The notes: generated from the sequence alone by a model not told the origin. Shown: positions 1-10,062, counted from the first letter of the stretch. The stretch: DNA of 64,000 bases from Carposina sasakii (GCA_014607495.2 CP053152.1:620001-684000); one strand, 5' to 3'. Numbers and translations: made by a program.

Positions 1-59
1 TGATTTTGATGTAGGTTCCGACTTTATTTTACAGTTTCTCTGTACCTACTCTGTGTTAC

Positions 60-142
60 TAGGTCGCGGTTCACTAGAATACATCGTAAGAGTTAACTAA
101 GGACCTCACGGGCGTTCTCTCAGGCGCTGAACCAGTAACATG
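60..142 (+). repeat. Family G interspersed repeat, copy 1 (decayed)
   Basis: This is a diverged copy of a repeat found about ten times in the window. Its core is GTCGTAAGAGTCGACTAAGG, followed by a CTCTCAGGCGATGAGC-like segment. Here the core reads cgtaagagttaactaagg. No coding potential is seen. The element class is unknown to me. Other copies start near 1487, 4655 (minus), 12052 (minus), 41506, 44251, 45796, 47265 (minus), 55890 (minus) and 61788. Confidence 0.6.
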
Positions 143-148
143 ATCTTA

Positions 149-166
149 ATATATATATATATATAT
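149..166. repeat. (AT)n microsatellite
   Basis: Nine AT units in a row follow the family G copy. This is a simple repeat. Confidence 0.9.
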
Positions 167-189
167 CGGTATGCTAAACCTCGCGACTG

Positions 190-352
190 TGTGATCTCGT
201 TCGTGACCTTCATTTCACCAATTTTTGTCAGTCTACTTTCACTTAGCCACATGCCCTAACCACCTCAACATACCCTTCTCAATCTTCGTCACCACGTCCT
301 CATTTATACCACACTTCTTTCTGATCACCTCATTTCTTATTCTATTTATGTG
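190..352 (-). pseudogene. LINE reverse-transcriptase C-terminal remnant
   Basis: Read on the minus strand, the stretch translates as IRNEVIRKKCGINEDVVTK, then IEKGMLRWLGHVAK, followed by stops. A frameshift then gives a readable tail (SRLTKIGEMKV). The R-W-x-G-H-V signature after an E-K-G-M-L run is typical of the region downstream of the reverse transcriptase in insect non-LTR retrotransposons; I know this motif from that family. The fragment is about 45 codons long, lacks the catalytic domain and is broken, so it is a dead 5'-truncated copy. The exact clade cannot be fixed from so little sequence. Confidence 0.7.
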
Positions 353-656
353 TTACTAGGTAAAAAAACCTCAATGTCCTTTTGACCCGTTTCACCAACC
401 GGCACTATGTAATATCCATGCCATGTTTGTCTGTTAATCATTATGTAGCAATCGGTGTGTGGTCCTACAGGTGATGGTAAAGGTCACCAGCATTAGCGGC
501 GTGCCTTTGAAATAGGTTTACTAGGTAATCTATGCATGTCTAACAGTCAGTTTCAATAGCTGATCTCGAGAGATTTTTTGCATATGTACTTCAGATTAAA
601 TGTCCATTGTTTTTATACCAAAATTCGAGTTTGGATTAAAAAAGATTCGAGATTTT
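353..656. other. No gene seen; AT-rich single-copy-looking DNA
   Basis: No open frame, RNA gene or recognised repeat is visible here. Confidence 0.5.
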
Positions 657-710
657 TTATGATCTCTAGTATTGAAATTGTACGGCCAATTTCAATACTA
701 GAGATCATAA
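657..710. repeat. Perfect 24-bp inverted repeat with 6-nt loop
   Basis: Arms 657-680 and 687-710 are exact reverse complements around the loop tacggc. The arms begin TTATGATCTCTAGTATTG. A transcript would form a 54-nt hairpin. I did not see a second copy in the window. It could be a recent foldback insertion, a small-RNA hairpin or a replication-generated palindrome. Confidence 0.85.
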
Positions 711-932
711 AGTAGTAGGAGTGCTTGTTGGGCAAGTACTGTTTCTATGTAGAAAATGATTTTGGCCACTATTTCTGACACCTTAACACATTCACTGCCG
801 CTTATGGCACTGATGTCGGCATGCTTCGAAAATCTGCCTACAGCGAACGTGTTAAGATCTGGGAATGAATTAATTACGGAATTTATGTTATGAGTGCTGT
901 GCCGTTTATTTTTACTCTATTGTGAAAAATTG
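711..932. other. No gene seen
   Basis: Unremarkable DNA between the hairpin and the next repeat. Confidence 0.4.
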
Positions 933-1092
933 TATACAGGGTGTAACAGGAGGAGGGCTGTATTAAGTGAAATGCTATAAAAAATATGTGAAAGAACTTG
1001 AACTCCATAAATTTTGAGAATCAACCTTTAAAAACTCTAAAATAGGTTATTTTCGTAACACGTGGCATAACCCCCTTCTGTTACAAACTGTA
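933..1092. mobile_element. Family E foldback MITE, decayed copy
   Basis: The left end is TATACAGGGTGTAACA and the right side carries a degraded cttctgttaca plus ctgta end. Family E elements are about 265 bp, with long inverted arms and TATACAGGG / CCCTGTATA ends. This copy is shortened and diverged. Confidence 0.6.
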
Positions 1093-1486
1093 CGTACCTA
1101 CATATAATGTAACCTAGTAGGTACCCAAAACAATAATTTAAAATGAGCTAATGTTTAACATGAATACTTTGTTAAAATGCCTTTACCGACAAAGTATTGG
1201 AAGAAAGCCCATATTTTACAAAACGTACTGAATGCAACATAACTCATTACTTTCATACTAATATGATGACATGCATGATATATACTGTGGTATTTAATAT
1301 TATCTATGCTATTTATCTTACAACGTAAAGTTCAATAAATTATGCAAGATAATATTAATTTAATACTTTTTAATTTTTACACGCAAATGACGAGCTCGCT
1401 AATGAGAACTACGAGAACTACAATTCATTTTAATTTAAAAACAACCAACTACTTTTTAAACTGTCTTCTTACTTTTGCGTGAACAT
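1093..1486. other. No gene seen
   Basis: AT-rich sequence without supported features. Confidence 0.4.
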
Positions 1487-1580
1487 CCACTAGAATATAA
1501 CTGCTGCATCTTCTTCCATGTATGTCGTAAGAGTTGACTAAGAACTCGGGAGCACTCTCTTGTTAACTGATTATTTAAAA
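1487..1580 (+). repeat. Family G repeat, copy 2
   Basis: It carries ctgctgcatcttcttcc, then gtcgtaagagttgactaag and a decayed ctctct segment. See copy 1 for the family description. Confidence 0.7.
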
Positions 1581-1726
1581 CTAGCCCTTATATCCTAAAC
1601 GCTGGCTGTGGAATCTCTTCGTGATCTTGCAGTTCAGCAAGCCTATCGGCTATCTTTTGATAGTAGGTATATGTACCTACTATGGCACTATTGCTATGGC
1701 AATGATAAGTAATTGAAATTTAATCA

Positions 1727-1960
1727 GGGGCCATCCATATATTACGTCACAGGTTAAGGGGGAGCGAGGGGGTCGTCAAACTGTGACATTGTGTGACAAG
1801 GGGGTGGGAGGGGTTCTAAATTTCGTGACGTCACATTTTCATTCAATAATCTCTAAATGCAAAAAAAGCTAAAGGTGACAAATGTGACCATCTGTGACAA
1901 GGAGGGGGGGGGGGGGCAAAAAATCATGAAATTCGTGTGACGTAATTTATGGATGACCCC
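1727..1960. mobile_element. MITE with GGGGCCATCCAT termini
   Basis: The left end is GGGGCCATCCATATATTACG and the right end is its near reverse complement, CGTAATTTATGGATGACCCC. The terminal inverted repeats are about 24 bp with a few mismatches. The 234-bp interior has G-runs (poly-G near 1902-1915) and repeats of TGTGACAA, with no reading frame. I see no clear target duplication. This is a non-autonomous DNA transposon. Confidence 0.8.
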
Positions 1961-2101
1961 TTAAATGGAGACACATGTATGTGTGTGCCAAACTTTCATC
2001 AGACAAGGCATCATGCCACTTCAATTTGATTCAAGTTTCAATGAGAGATCATCACTAGGAATTGTCTGCTGGTCCCATTATAGGAAACGAACAGCCTAGT
2101 G

Positions 2102-2493
2102 TATACAGGATGTTTTTTGGTTACCACCATTAACGAAGGGTACGTACTCTATACATCAAATAAAGTAAGTTTATGCCAAAAAAAATGGTGGGAAACGATG
2201 TAAATTTTTTTGATTTTTTTGATTTTATTTCTTGATCAGGCCAAATTTACAGTGTTTATGCTAGTTTTTTTATAGAGAGATATTTATTATTTCTCGTGAA
2301 AAAATCTTGCTACACGCGTCAATGTGCATTTATGCAGAAAAACGCAGTCTATTTACTCAACTTTGGACCCTAATATTTTGGAAACCAGACACTTCCCAGG
2401 TATGCTTCCATTGCGAAAAATGATCGTGATGACGATCGTGATCGAGATTCCGTAGTTTTCGGGAACGTTGACGACCAAAAATCACCCTGTATT
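2102..2493 (+). mobile_element. Family F MITE, copy 1
   Basis: It begins TATACAGGATG, runs through TTAACGAAGGGTACGTACTC and AGTAAGTTTATGCC, and ends CGTTGACGACCAAAAATCAC then ccctgtat. Three other copies lie at 8124-8493 (minus), 15667-16022 and 34068-35206 (interrupted). Ends of TACAGG type flanked by TA suggest a Tc1/mariner-related non-autonomous element. No open frame is present. Confidence 0.8.
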
Positions 2494-2649
2494 TATTTAC
2501 GACGTAGTATTCTTTATTTAGGTGGGTATGATGGTATTGTCGTGTTATACAAATTAACTGTTCGCTCGCACACGTAGTACTCCTGGTCTAACATCCCCAT
2601 AGGCCCAAGAATTAGCCGAGCACAAAAGAACAACATTTGATAAGGCACC

Positions 2650-2700
2650 CGTCGACTATAAACCAGAGCGCAGTCGTAAACATGGTCGGTCGGTGCTCGT
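2650..2700 (+). promoter_or_regulatory. Possible TATA-type promoter
   Basis: TATAAA stands at 2657-2662, followed by a CAGTCG initiator-like motif and repeated GGTCG. An ATG at 2684 opens a frame of a few tens of codons. The spacing of TATA to the CAGTCG is too short for a standard core promoter, so this is weak. The only possible target is the orphan frame at 3145-3333. Confidence 0.25.
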
Positions 2701-2936
2701 CATCTGATACCGTGGTCGTGAAGGTCTGTATCCATTGTACTATGTTAGAGTTAGGCTACCCGCACGCCACAAGGCTACTGCCATATGAGGTTTTTTGCAT
2801 ATAGCCTAGAGATTTATAGATTTGTCGATCAACATTTCCAAATGCTATTCAGCAACATCCGATATCAAAAAGTTATTTATTGTCAGCCAATTTTGTCGTG
2901 ATGTGTTTAGTAAGTACATATATTTATTACATTCCT

Positions 2937-3095
2937 ACATAAAATCACGACTCTTTCCCTGCGGGGTAGGCAGACGAATCTCCATTTGCTACGATCCTGA
3001 CACACCTCTTTTGCCTCATTTACTTTTATATTTAAAGAATATCTTTATGCACGCTCGTCGGCTTAGGGTAGGTACTCTTGACCTGACCTTTTTCT
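2937..3095. repeat. Family O repeat, copy 1
   Basis: It contains AATCACGACTCTTTCCC, GGGGTAGGCAGA and CTCCATTTGCTACGATCC. A second copy at 16021-16130 shares these blocks. It looks like the untranslated end of a LINE read on the minus strand, by resemblance only. Confidence 0.6.
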
Positions 3096-3144
3096 AGAAT
3101 CTTAAAATTTATGAAAGCGTCTAGTAATAAAAAAAAAACATTAA

Positions 3145-3333
3145 CACGTAGCCAAGGCACAAAAGTCACAGTATGTTACCGATTTCACCGTGTTGCAGTG
3201 TGTTGCAACATATCAAAAAGTAACTGCGGTTGATGCACGGGTACCGTATCCGTGTGAACCTTGGAGCCCTGCACCTGCAATCAGACAGGAGCCCCCGGTA
3301 GCGCCGGCGCAGCCCTACATTAATGGCCATTGA
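3145..3333 (+). CDS. Orphan coding-like frame, possible terminal exon
   Basis: From 3145 to the TGA at 3331-3333 the plus strand stays open for 62 codons without needing an ATG. It reads HVAKAQKSQYVTDFTV near the start and ends in a proline-rich tail (SPAPAIRQEPPVAPAQP, then YINGH and stop). GC content rises here relative to the flanks. AG dinucleotides at 3167-3171 could serve as acceptors, but no good pyrimidine tract precedes them. I do not recognise the product. It could be the last exon of a small gene, a captured exon in a dead element, or chance. Confidence 0.3.
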   Translation, partial: HVAKAQKSQYVTDFTVLQCVATYQKVTAVDARVPYPCEPWSPAPAIRQEPPVAPAQPYINGH

Positions 3334-3609
3334 ACCAGCAGTAGATGTAGTGTAATAGACCATGGCGATCGGGTTTCGCGATTTTTTAGCTTACAGTACT
3401 CGACTCGTAAGAGTTGTGAAAATTGGAGCTAATTGTAAAGTTTTTGACAAATTATGATTATTGATTTCCTATTCGATTTCAATTTTGGAAAAAAAATCTT
3501 ATAGGATGCCTATATCATCAACAAAGAACACAACAAGATTCAGACCAACATGAACGGTTTAGTAATTTCTTACAGTAAATTTGTAAATGATTAGGATTAA
3601 AGAAGTAGG

Positions 3610-3780
3610 TACTAACTAACCTGGGGGTGTATGGGATCCCATATTAGTTCTAACGGGACCCAAGCCATCCTCACCTGCTTGCGCTGCACAACGAACGAGG
3701 CTCTGGCCACCCGCCAACCCGCATTGGACCAGCGTGGCGGGTTACGGTCCAAACCCCCCCCCATGAGTAGTAATTTAGGA
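3610..3780 (+). repeat. LINE-associated repeat fragment
   Basis: The stretch from GGGGGTGTATGGGATCCC to about the CCACCCGCCAACCCGCATTG motif has the look of a moth LINE internal or 3' region. It runs into the RTE tail at 3782. No intact frame is present. Confidence 0.45.
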
Positions 3781-3781
3781 A

Positions 3782-3898
3782 GATCTGGCCAAGGTCGCGG
3801 GGGGCGTCGGTTGGATGCAGGCTGCTTCCGACCGGTTGGAGTGGAGGTTGTTGGGGGAGGCCTATGTCCAACAGTGGACTTCTCAGGGCTGTAAATGA
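3782..3898 (+). pseudogene. Family B: RTE-type LINE C-terminal tail, copy 1
   Basis: The frame reads DLAKVAGGVGWMQAASDR, then LEWRLLGEAYVQQWTSQG and CK-stop at 3896-3898. This is the very C-terminus of the endonuclease/reverse-transcriptase polyprotein of RTE-like non-LTR retrotransposons, followed by a short untranslated tail. Everything upstream is missing, as expected from 5' truncation on insertion. It is non-functional. Other copies end near 4579, 11944 (minus), 30783 (minus), 45235 (minus), 55145 and 57930 (minus). Confidence 0.8.
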
Positions 3899-4261
3899 TG
3901 ACTAACTAACCTACTGATAGAATGAAATGGCTTCGTTCCTCTTCTTCCAATTACCTATTGCAATTCAAATATGTAAAAGTTATAGTGGTCTAACAAAAAA
4001 CAGGCACTTTTAGTTATAGTTTCCTTGATCGATGACAATAAATGAAAGGCTAGATACGAGTAACATGTCATTAGGCTGTCGGTAAGTCAAAGCGATTGCA
4101 TAACATAGCTATAATAACAAAGAAGTAGTTCTCACAGTTGTCTGTCTGTATGTATGTTGTTGTGTTCGCACATTATTTAGTGCTAGCTACCAATGCATAT
4201 TATTAGATAGGGTTGTCAACTATGTACTAAACTATAACCGGTATCATCAGGGAAAAATTGT
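3899..4261. other. No gene seen
   Basis: AT-rich DNA without a supported feature. Confidence 0.4.
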
Positions 4262-4579
4262 AATCTCGGGATCTCTCTGCGTGATCGAATCAGAAATGAG
4301 GAGATCCGCAGACGTACAAAGATCACCGACATAGCTCAACGGTCCAGCAAGCTGTAGTGACAATGGGCAGGCCACATAGCTCGGAGGGGGAAAGTTCTAG
4401 AGTGGACACCACGTATCGGCAAACGCAGCGTGGGAAGGCCACCCACGAGGTGGACGGACGACCTGGCCAAGGTCGCGGGTGTCGGTTGGATGCAGGCTGC
4501 TTCCGACCGGTCGGAGTGGAGGTTGTTGGGGGAGGCCTATGTCCAACAGTGGACTTCCCAGGGCTGTAAATGAATGAAA
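4262..4579 (+). pseudogene. Family B: RTE-type LINE 3' fragment, copy 2
   Basis: The readable pieces in order are LRDRIRNEEIRRRTKITD, IAQRSSKL, a stop, WQWAGHIARR, a frameshift, VLEWTPRIGKRSVGRPPTRW, TDDLAKVAGVGWMQAASDR and EWRLLGEAYVQQWTSQGC-stop. This is about 100 codons of the C-terminal region of an RTE-like LINE. It has at least one stop and one frameshift and ends in a short aaaaaaa run. It was a retrotransposon insertion and is now dead. Confidence 0.85.
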
Positions 4580-4654
4580 AAAAAAAACTAAAAAACGGCG
4601 TGCATTGCCGTTGCACATCGCTGTGTTTTTAAAATGACGTAGCCAGAACTGCAG

Positions 4655-4828
4655 GATCAAGATTAAAATCCTACAGCAACGTTTAGCAAAGCGGGGTTAG
4701 ATGTATAAGTCACTGACAAGTTGCTAGCTAATTAGCTTTCACCGGGGATACCCCCTGAGTTCCTCAGTCGACTCTTACGACAAAGACATGCAGCTGATGT
4801 ATTCTAATGAGGCCCCGCATCAGCACCG
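4655..4828 (-). repeat. Family G repeat, copy 3
   Basis: The reverse orientation of the family core is visible as CAGTCGACTCTTACGAC, followed by ATGCAGCTGATGTATTCTA and GGCCCCGCATCAGCAC. The copy is long and fairly complete, and defines the left extent of the family. Confidence 0.75.
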
Positions 4829-4895
4829 GATTTATTATAGTTTATGTACGACAGACATAAATAGTAGGTCATTCTTTCAATAAGTATCTATGTAG

Positions 4896-5220
4896 GTGCT
4901 GTGATAGCCCAGTGGTTAAGACGTGCACCTTCCAAGCAGGAGGCATAAGTTCGATCCCAGTCACAGGCCTGTACCAATGAATTTATTTCATGTTCAGATT
5001 TTTATGTTGTAAAATTGTGCCTCGGAAAGCACGTAAAACTGTTCTGCGCCTGATCTCTCTCCGGTCGTGTCGGCTTTCCATCGCATCGGATTATGATAGT
5101 GACGGAATAGAGAGTGCATCTGTATTTGCACATACACTTGTGCACTATAATATCTCCTGCGTACCTGACTAATCTCCGTAGAGATTGGTCGCCTTGGCCG
5201 AAATATGGTCGGGAGTTTTT
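4896..5220 (+). mobile_element. tRNA-derived SINE, family S, copy 1
   Basis: The head carries a perfect pol III A box (TAGCCCAGTGG at 4905-4915) and a B box (AGTTCGATCCC at 4948-4958). The body continues through CGTAAAACTGTTCTGCGCC and ATCTCTCTCCGGTCGTGTCG to CTCCGTAGAGATTGGTCGCC and a CGAAATATGGTCGGGAG end. Two more copies lie at 48226-48418 (5'-truncated) and 52418-52775 (minus, full length). Those two have an (ATC)n/(GAT)n microsatellite tail. The tRNA-like head, shared body and microsatellite tail are the standard structure of a SINE moved by LINE machinery. It codes for nothing. Confidence 0.85.
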
Positions 5221-5245
5221 CATTTTTCATCTATGTAGGATAGAA

Positions 5246-5418
5246 TATACATACATACATACACGCTTTTATCCCTTACGGGGTAGGCAGAGCACCAAGG
5301 GCCGATATAACCATATGGTGCCACTTTTGACCAATTTTGAGGGTATAGTTGAGATGTAGGTACAAGTTCGGTTAGTAGTGACAGGTGGTCAGCCCATCGC
5401 CTACAAAACACCAAGACT
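5246..5418 (-). mobile_element. Family A short retroelement, copy 1
   Basis: In the family's sense direction (minus here) it ends in a (TATG)n tail, seen here as (atac)n at 5246-5264. Diagnostic blocks are GGTGTTTTGTAGGCGATGGG, CCACCTGTCACTACTAACC, CTCAACTATACCCTC and TGCTCTGCCTACCCCGTAAG. At least ten copies are in the window. A fixed 3' end with an ATGT microsatellite and variable 5' truncation indicates a SINE or the 3' end of a LINE. No protein is encoded. Confidence 0.8.
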
Positions 5419-5830
5419 ATAAAAAATGGAATAGGTTTTTATTTGACGAATACAATAAAACAAGACAAACAAAGAAACTTAGGAAGTAACGAAGACAAAT
5501 ATGTAATATGGGTACATAATATAATGGGATCATTATACAAAATTCGTTGTGATCCGCGTCCGTACTTTAGTCGTGGCAGCCCTAAGCGCTAACAGTAGTT
5601 TGTATTGACGAAACGGTCGTTGAAGGATCTGTCAACATAATTTAAAAAATACCCGATGTAAAAACTGATTGAGACTTAGATGTACTAGAATTCTATAATA
5701 TTATTATGGAATTAATAATAATTGAAGAAAATAAAATATTTTCTAATGATGTAATATTGACTCGTCGTAAGCGGAACACTGTTATAGCACAAGACCTAGA
5801 TTGATAAAATTGTGCATAGAAATATCGACT
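5419..5830. other. No gene seen
   Basis: Single-copy-looking AT-rich sequence without a supported feature. Confidence 0.4.
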
Positions 5831-5835
5831 TGTTC

Positions 5836-6095
5836 TCATATGCATACGTATGGATGGATGACGAATTTTTTTTTTCTGACGTCAGCAATTTTACGGCGAT
5901 GGGTCAGGTCCTGGAGTTTCGAATTTGCTACGGTTTCATCTATAGTAAGTTTCATTGCCTGTTTTTCCACCGAGTCCAGTGCGGCTAGCTGATACTTAGC
6001 TGATCCACCCCAAAGGTGGCAGCAGTACTCCATACAAGCGAACTTGCGCTTTATATAGCGCCAATAGTTGCTGTGGAGTAAAATACCGCCTAACC
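5836..6095 (-). pseudogene. Jockey/CR1-like LINE reverse-transcriptase fragment
   Basis: On the minus strand the frame reads LLHSNYWRYIKRKFAC, then MEYCCHLWGGSAKYQLAALD, SVEKQAMKLTIDETV and DLTHRRKIADVR. The M-E-Y-C-x-H-L-W motif followed by a leucine-rich L-D-S-V-E-K run and an H-R-R block is characteristic of the C-terminal part of insect jockey-type ORF2 proteins. The frame then runs off into unrelated sequence. It lacks the catalytic domains and is a dead fragment of about 80 codons. Confidence 0.75.
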
Positions 6096-6207
6096 TTGGA
6101 TAGGACGCCTAGTTTTTAGCTGAGATTTTTGCTATTTAATATGAATTTTAAGAGTCTTTACCGATAAAACTTGTGAGATAATAAAGAGCATACGAAATTT
6201 GATTATG

Positions 6208-6300
6208 TGCCGATTTTTCCAAATGTTAGATAGCCTATTAGAGGAATAAGGTTGATTCTGAGTTTCTCTCAAACTTGATCGCAATAGAGATAGCATGCCT
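6208..6300. mobile_element. Family Q MITE, partial copy
   Basis: It begins TGCCGATTTTTCCAAATGTT and continues TAGCCTATTAGAGGAATAAG with a catgcct end. Complete relatives at 37860-37997 and 62763-62905 have inverted GCCGATTTTTCCAAAC termini; here the right terminus is lost. Confidence 0.65.
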
Positions 6301-6460
6301 AAATGCAGCGCCCGCGCCGCCGGCCCGAAGTAAATTTTAGAATGGAGCGAGATCCAATTATGGCGCCTCTCCTGTTTGCTCCAAATTTTTAGCGCCTAAT
6401 TTACGCGCCCTCTAGGATTTGGCGCCTGGAGCGACTGCTCCATTCGCCGTATGGACGGGC
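6300..6460. repeat. Family J repeat, copy 1
   Basis: Blocks are GAATGGAGCGAGATCCAATT, ATGGCGCCTCTCCTGTTTGC and TTTGGCGCCTGGAGCGACTG, ending gacgggcctgccctg. A second copy at 8048-8580 contains the same blocks but is split by a family F element. The class is unknown. Confidence 0.65.
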
Positions 6461-6599
6461 CTGCCCTGCCTAAATGTTATAAGTTATTCCCGTTATTCCC
6501 CATTATGGGAACTTGGGAAACACAGCTGTGTGAATATGAGTGTTTATCTTGTCTATTGCACATGATCTTTATTTTAGCCTAAAAATATATCTATATCGC

Positions 6600-6715
6600 G
6601 AGACAAAATTGGATTCAGGGAACTTTTTCTACTTTCTACCTAGCCCGAAAATAGTCCACTATAGAGAACCTATTCTCTAAACATATCCCTTCTGTTACAC
6701 CCTGTATATTATAGA
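6600..6715. mobile_element. Family E MITE, right half only
   Basis: It contains TAGTCCACTATAGAGAACC and ends TTCTGTTACACCCTGTATA. The left arm is missing or degraded. Confidence 0.6.
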
Positions 6716-7004
6716 CAACGTAATATGATTAGACTTGAGCATGTAAGCTCAAGCCCTAAGGGCGCGGTCACACGGGTATCGCGGGCATTGAGAGCGCTAT
6801 TAATTACTGATGCACTGCCGTCACCTGCGACCACGAGCTACGAAGCTCTGGATGGATATGCCTATTTAAAGCTATGGAATTCTTGATATTACTCTATTTA
6901 CTCGTCATTCTAAGTTTCATTAATATGTTTAGGATAAATTTATGTATTATTTTTTTGGTAGCGTATGCTTGGGTACCTTTAGTCACCTTATAATATTCGC
7001 AACT
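6716..7004. other. No gene seen
   Basis: No supported feature. Confidence 0.4.
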
Positions 7005-7289
7005 AGGGGTCTACTCTGAAATGCCGCTTTCGAATCTTTCGGTCCGACCAAAGCCCGACCGAATCGAAGCCTTTGACCCTACTACGAAATTGCTTCGGAT
7101 GTTCACAACATTCATTCGGAACTATAGAGAATAATTCACATTGACTAATATTATAAGCCTGTCAAATAGAGTTCGTTCGGACCGAATGAAAAAACGGCGC
7201 GACTGACCCGATCGAAGGTAGTTCGTAGTAGGGAACACCTCGATATTCGGCCGATACTTCGTTTATCGTCACTTCAGAGTAGACCCCCT
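7005..7289. mobile_element. MITE with GGGGTCTACTCTGAA termini
   Basis: The left end is AGGGGTCTACTCTGAAATG. The right end is its near-perfect inverse, CACTTCAGAGTAGACCCC. The 285-bp interior is rich in TTCGGTCCGACC and GGACCGAATG type segments, which are themselves partly inverted. I saw only this copy in the window. It is a non-autonomous DNA transposon without an open frame. Confidence 0.75.
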
Positions 7290-8046
7290 GATCGTGTTTC
7301 GAGGCTGTGGGACCTTCTTTACGATACTTACTGCAATTATGTATGTATGTATGCTACTGATTTTACGTATTATACAAGGTATTATGCAAATTATGCGTCT
7401 TATATTTTTGAAGGTTAAAAATACCCAAGTCAATAAAATTGACAAAAACGGGCTTAAATCTAAAAGAAAATAGCTTTTCTGTGTAGTGCTACCAAGTCGT
7501 AGGTAACCATTTTACAATTATTGACATTAGCTAGGTACAAGATAACAGGACTATAGGCCATAAACCTCCATGTTGTAGTAGCCTTGTCGCGAGTCCTGGG
7601 GGATGTCTACGTCTAGTAGACAGGCTCATGTGTGTGAATAGCAGGTATTTACCAACCAAATACCACATCCAAAATATCGCAACTCCCTACCGTAGCGGGA
7701 CGTGTGAAGCTACTAGATTGATGAGGAGCCACATTACATCGTCGCTTCCGTGTAAACGCGCGTCATTACGCCGGTGGCGGTCTAGCGGGACCTCGACAGA
7801 GTACGTAGGTGACCAGCCTAGTGGGACCTCGCCAGATTAGCACTCAGACATAGATCAGTGCCACTGGTTGATTGATTGACTTCAAATTATTAAGTGCATC
7901 GTCTTAAGTATGACTAGTGAAAAATATAAGGCTGCACTTATAATAGAAATAGCGCCGTGCAAGGTCTCTGTGTCGACAAACTGTTTTATTTGTATAGAAA
8001 ACGATAGAGTTGGAATAATGCTGCTTCATGCTTGCAAACGTCAAAT
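7290..8046. other. No gene seen
   Basis: The stretch includes a slightly GC-richer patch at 7680-7840 with two imperfect tagcGGGACCTCG repeats. I see no gene. Confidence 0.4.
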
Positions 8047-8047
8047 C

Positions 8048-8580
8048 AGCGCCGGCAGAAGTGAATTTTAGAATGGAGCGAGCGAGATCCAATTATGGCG
8101 CCTCTCCTGTTTGCTCCTAATAATACAGGTGATTTTTGGTCGTCAACGTTCCCGAAAACTACGGAATCTCCTCATCATCACGATCATTTTTCTCCATGGA
8201 AGCATACCTGGGAAGTGTCTGGTTTCCAAAATATTAGGGTCCAAAGTTGAGTAAGTAGACTGCGTTTTACTGCATAAATGCACATAGACGCGCGTAGCAG
8301 GATTTTTTCACGAAAAATAATTAATATCTGTCTATAAAAAAACTAACATAAACACTAGACACTATAAATTTCCACGATCAAGGAATAAAAAATAAAAAAA
8401 AAATCCCAGCATTTTTTTGGCATAAACTTACTTTATTTCATGTATAGAATACGTACCCTTCGTTAAAGGTGGCCACAAAAAAACATCCTGTATATACCTA
8501 TATCTTTACCATAGGCGCCCTCTAGGATTTGGCGCCTGGAGCGACTGCTCCTGTTTGCAGTATGGGCGGGACCGGCCCTG
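8048..8580. repeat. Family J repeat, copy 2, split by a MITE
   Basis: The left part is about 8048-8117 and the right part about 8512-8580. Together they match the continuous copy at 6300-6460. The sequence between them is a family F element, so the F insertion is younger than this J copy. Confidence 0.7.
8124..8493 (-). mobile_element. Family F MITE, copy 2, nested in family J
   Basis: The ends are TACAGGTGATTTTTGG and AAACATCCTGTATA. Relative to copy 1 it is inverted and about 370 bp long. TA dinucleotides flank both ends, consistent with a TA target-site duplication. Confidence 0.8.
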
Positions 8581-10060
8581 GTCATATATGGCGTATCTTT
8601 TTCAGATATTGAGAAATTAAATAAAGTGAGAAATAATATAAGATACCTACCTATGTCACAGGTGTTATCCACAATTCGCGTTTAAAGTTACTTCTATTCC
8701 TTTTAGATTGGTATAAGAAATTCCTATTTAATTTAATTTATTTTAATAAATTTCTAGACGAGCTACCTACCTAAGTGAATTTAAAAGAATCTAATATTAT
8801 ATTATATTCTATTGCGGTAGCAATGTGGGTGATTCTGAAGTTCGCGTTTCAAATCGAATAATCTGCATAAGCCTGTAAAATATAAGACAAAATTTGAGTT
8901 GTTCCTTTAGTAAATTCCACGTAGAAACTTGGGTGGATGCAAACCAATAAATATATCGGTTTGGGGGGAAGGCCGGTGAATAAACATGAATGTGTTTGGT
9001 ATACTTCAGTGGCGGAAAAGGGGTGATTTTGATATTGGAAAAAGCGGCTTGGAATCAGCTTATTTTGTGTGGAAGTAGCTTCAAATTACCTGAACTAAAT
9101 TTAAATATTATATTATTATTATTTACAATGTTGCGAGTTAATGTACCCTTGAGATGATACGACATTTTTTCGCTAATATGACTCTTAAAAAAGCTAATCT
9201 GAATCTGAATCATTATTGAGATTTCATCATCATTAACCGCCGTAAATAAATAGGATGGTATATCAATCAATCAATATTTTATTTGCACTAAGTAAGTATG
9301 TGTAGAAATACAATATGTTGTTAATTATATTCGTATATGTATAACCCCACATATTAGGTTATTTCTGACATGAACATTATTATTCTTAGATAATGTAATG
9401 TTAAAAACGTATTGTTAATTTATAACAGTATAAGTAATTAATGTAAAACATGTGCAAAATATTCCAACGGAGGTACTTTTCCAGCCCTCAACTGTAATAT
9501 CTCTCGTACAAGACAGGCCTCACTCAATATCGGATATTGTTCTTGCAAATGAGTATTTATGTCATCGTTTGTATAAAATGTGTTTTGAGCCTAAGATGCG
9601 GCTCGGCTCCGTATTTTTTTTTCTTGGCTTGTTTATTGGCGGAACTTTGTAGAATAGCCCTCTTACGTGGAGTTTTCTGTTTAGCTTTCTTTTGTTGGAA
9701 CAATGTATTGGTTTTGTTTATTAATTAACTAGCGGCTGCCTGTGACTTTGTTTGCGTGAACTAAATAGCCAGATATAGTCTGTGCGGTTTTTAATACGGC
9801 CGTAAGATATCCACGGTATTTCTTACTAGAGGTTTATTTGACAGATCATATATACTTGCCTAATTTTTTTCAATCTTTTTTGAATATTTTAGTACAACTT
9901 TGTATTTTATTTATCTTTGCATTACTTATTAATCGTCACATGACGTCCGTAATAAAACTCGTCATTTGCATGTATACCACATGTCACACCGATTTGAAGA
10001 ATATAGGTAAGTAATAACAATATCCAATCTCTATGCCACATGATAAAACAAGTGTTAGTT
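8581..10060. other. Long stretch without recognisable genes
   Basis: AT-rich DNA. The small open frames at 9055-9270 (minus) and 9452-9728 (plus) have no recognisable motif and resemble random AT-rich frames. Confidence 0.5.
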
Positions 10061-10062
10061 CT

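Noticed and set aside
4323..4660. Minus-strand frames of 87-97 codons
   Set aside because: Antisense shadows of the RTE LINE tail at 4262-4579.
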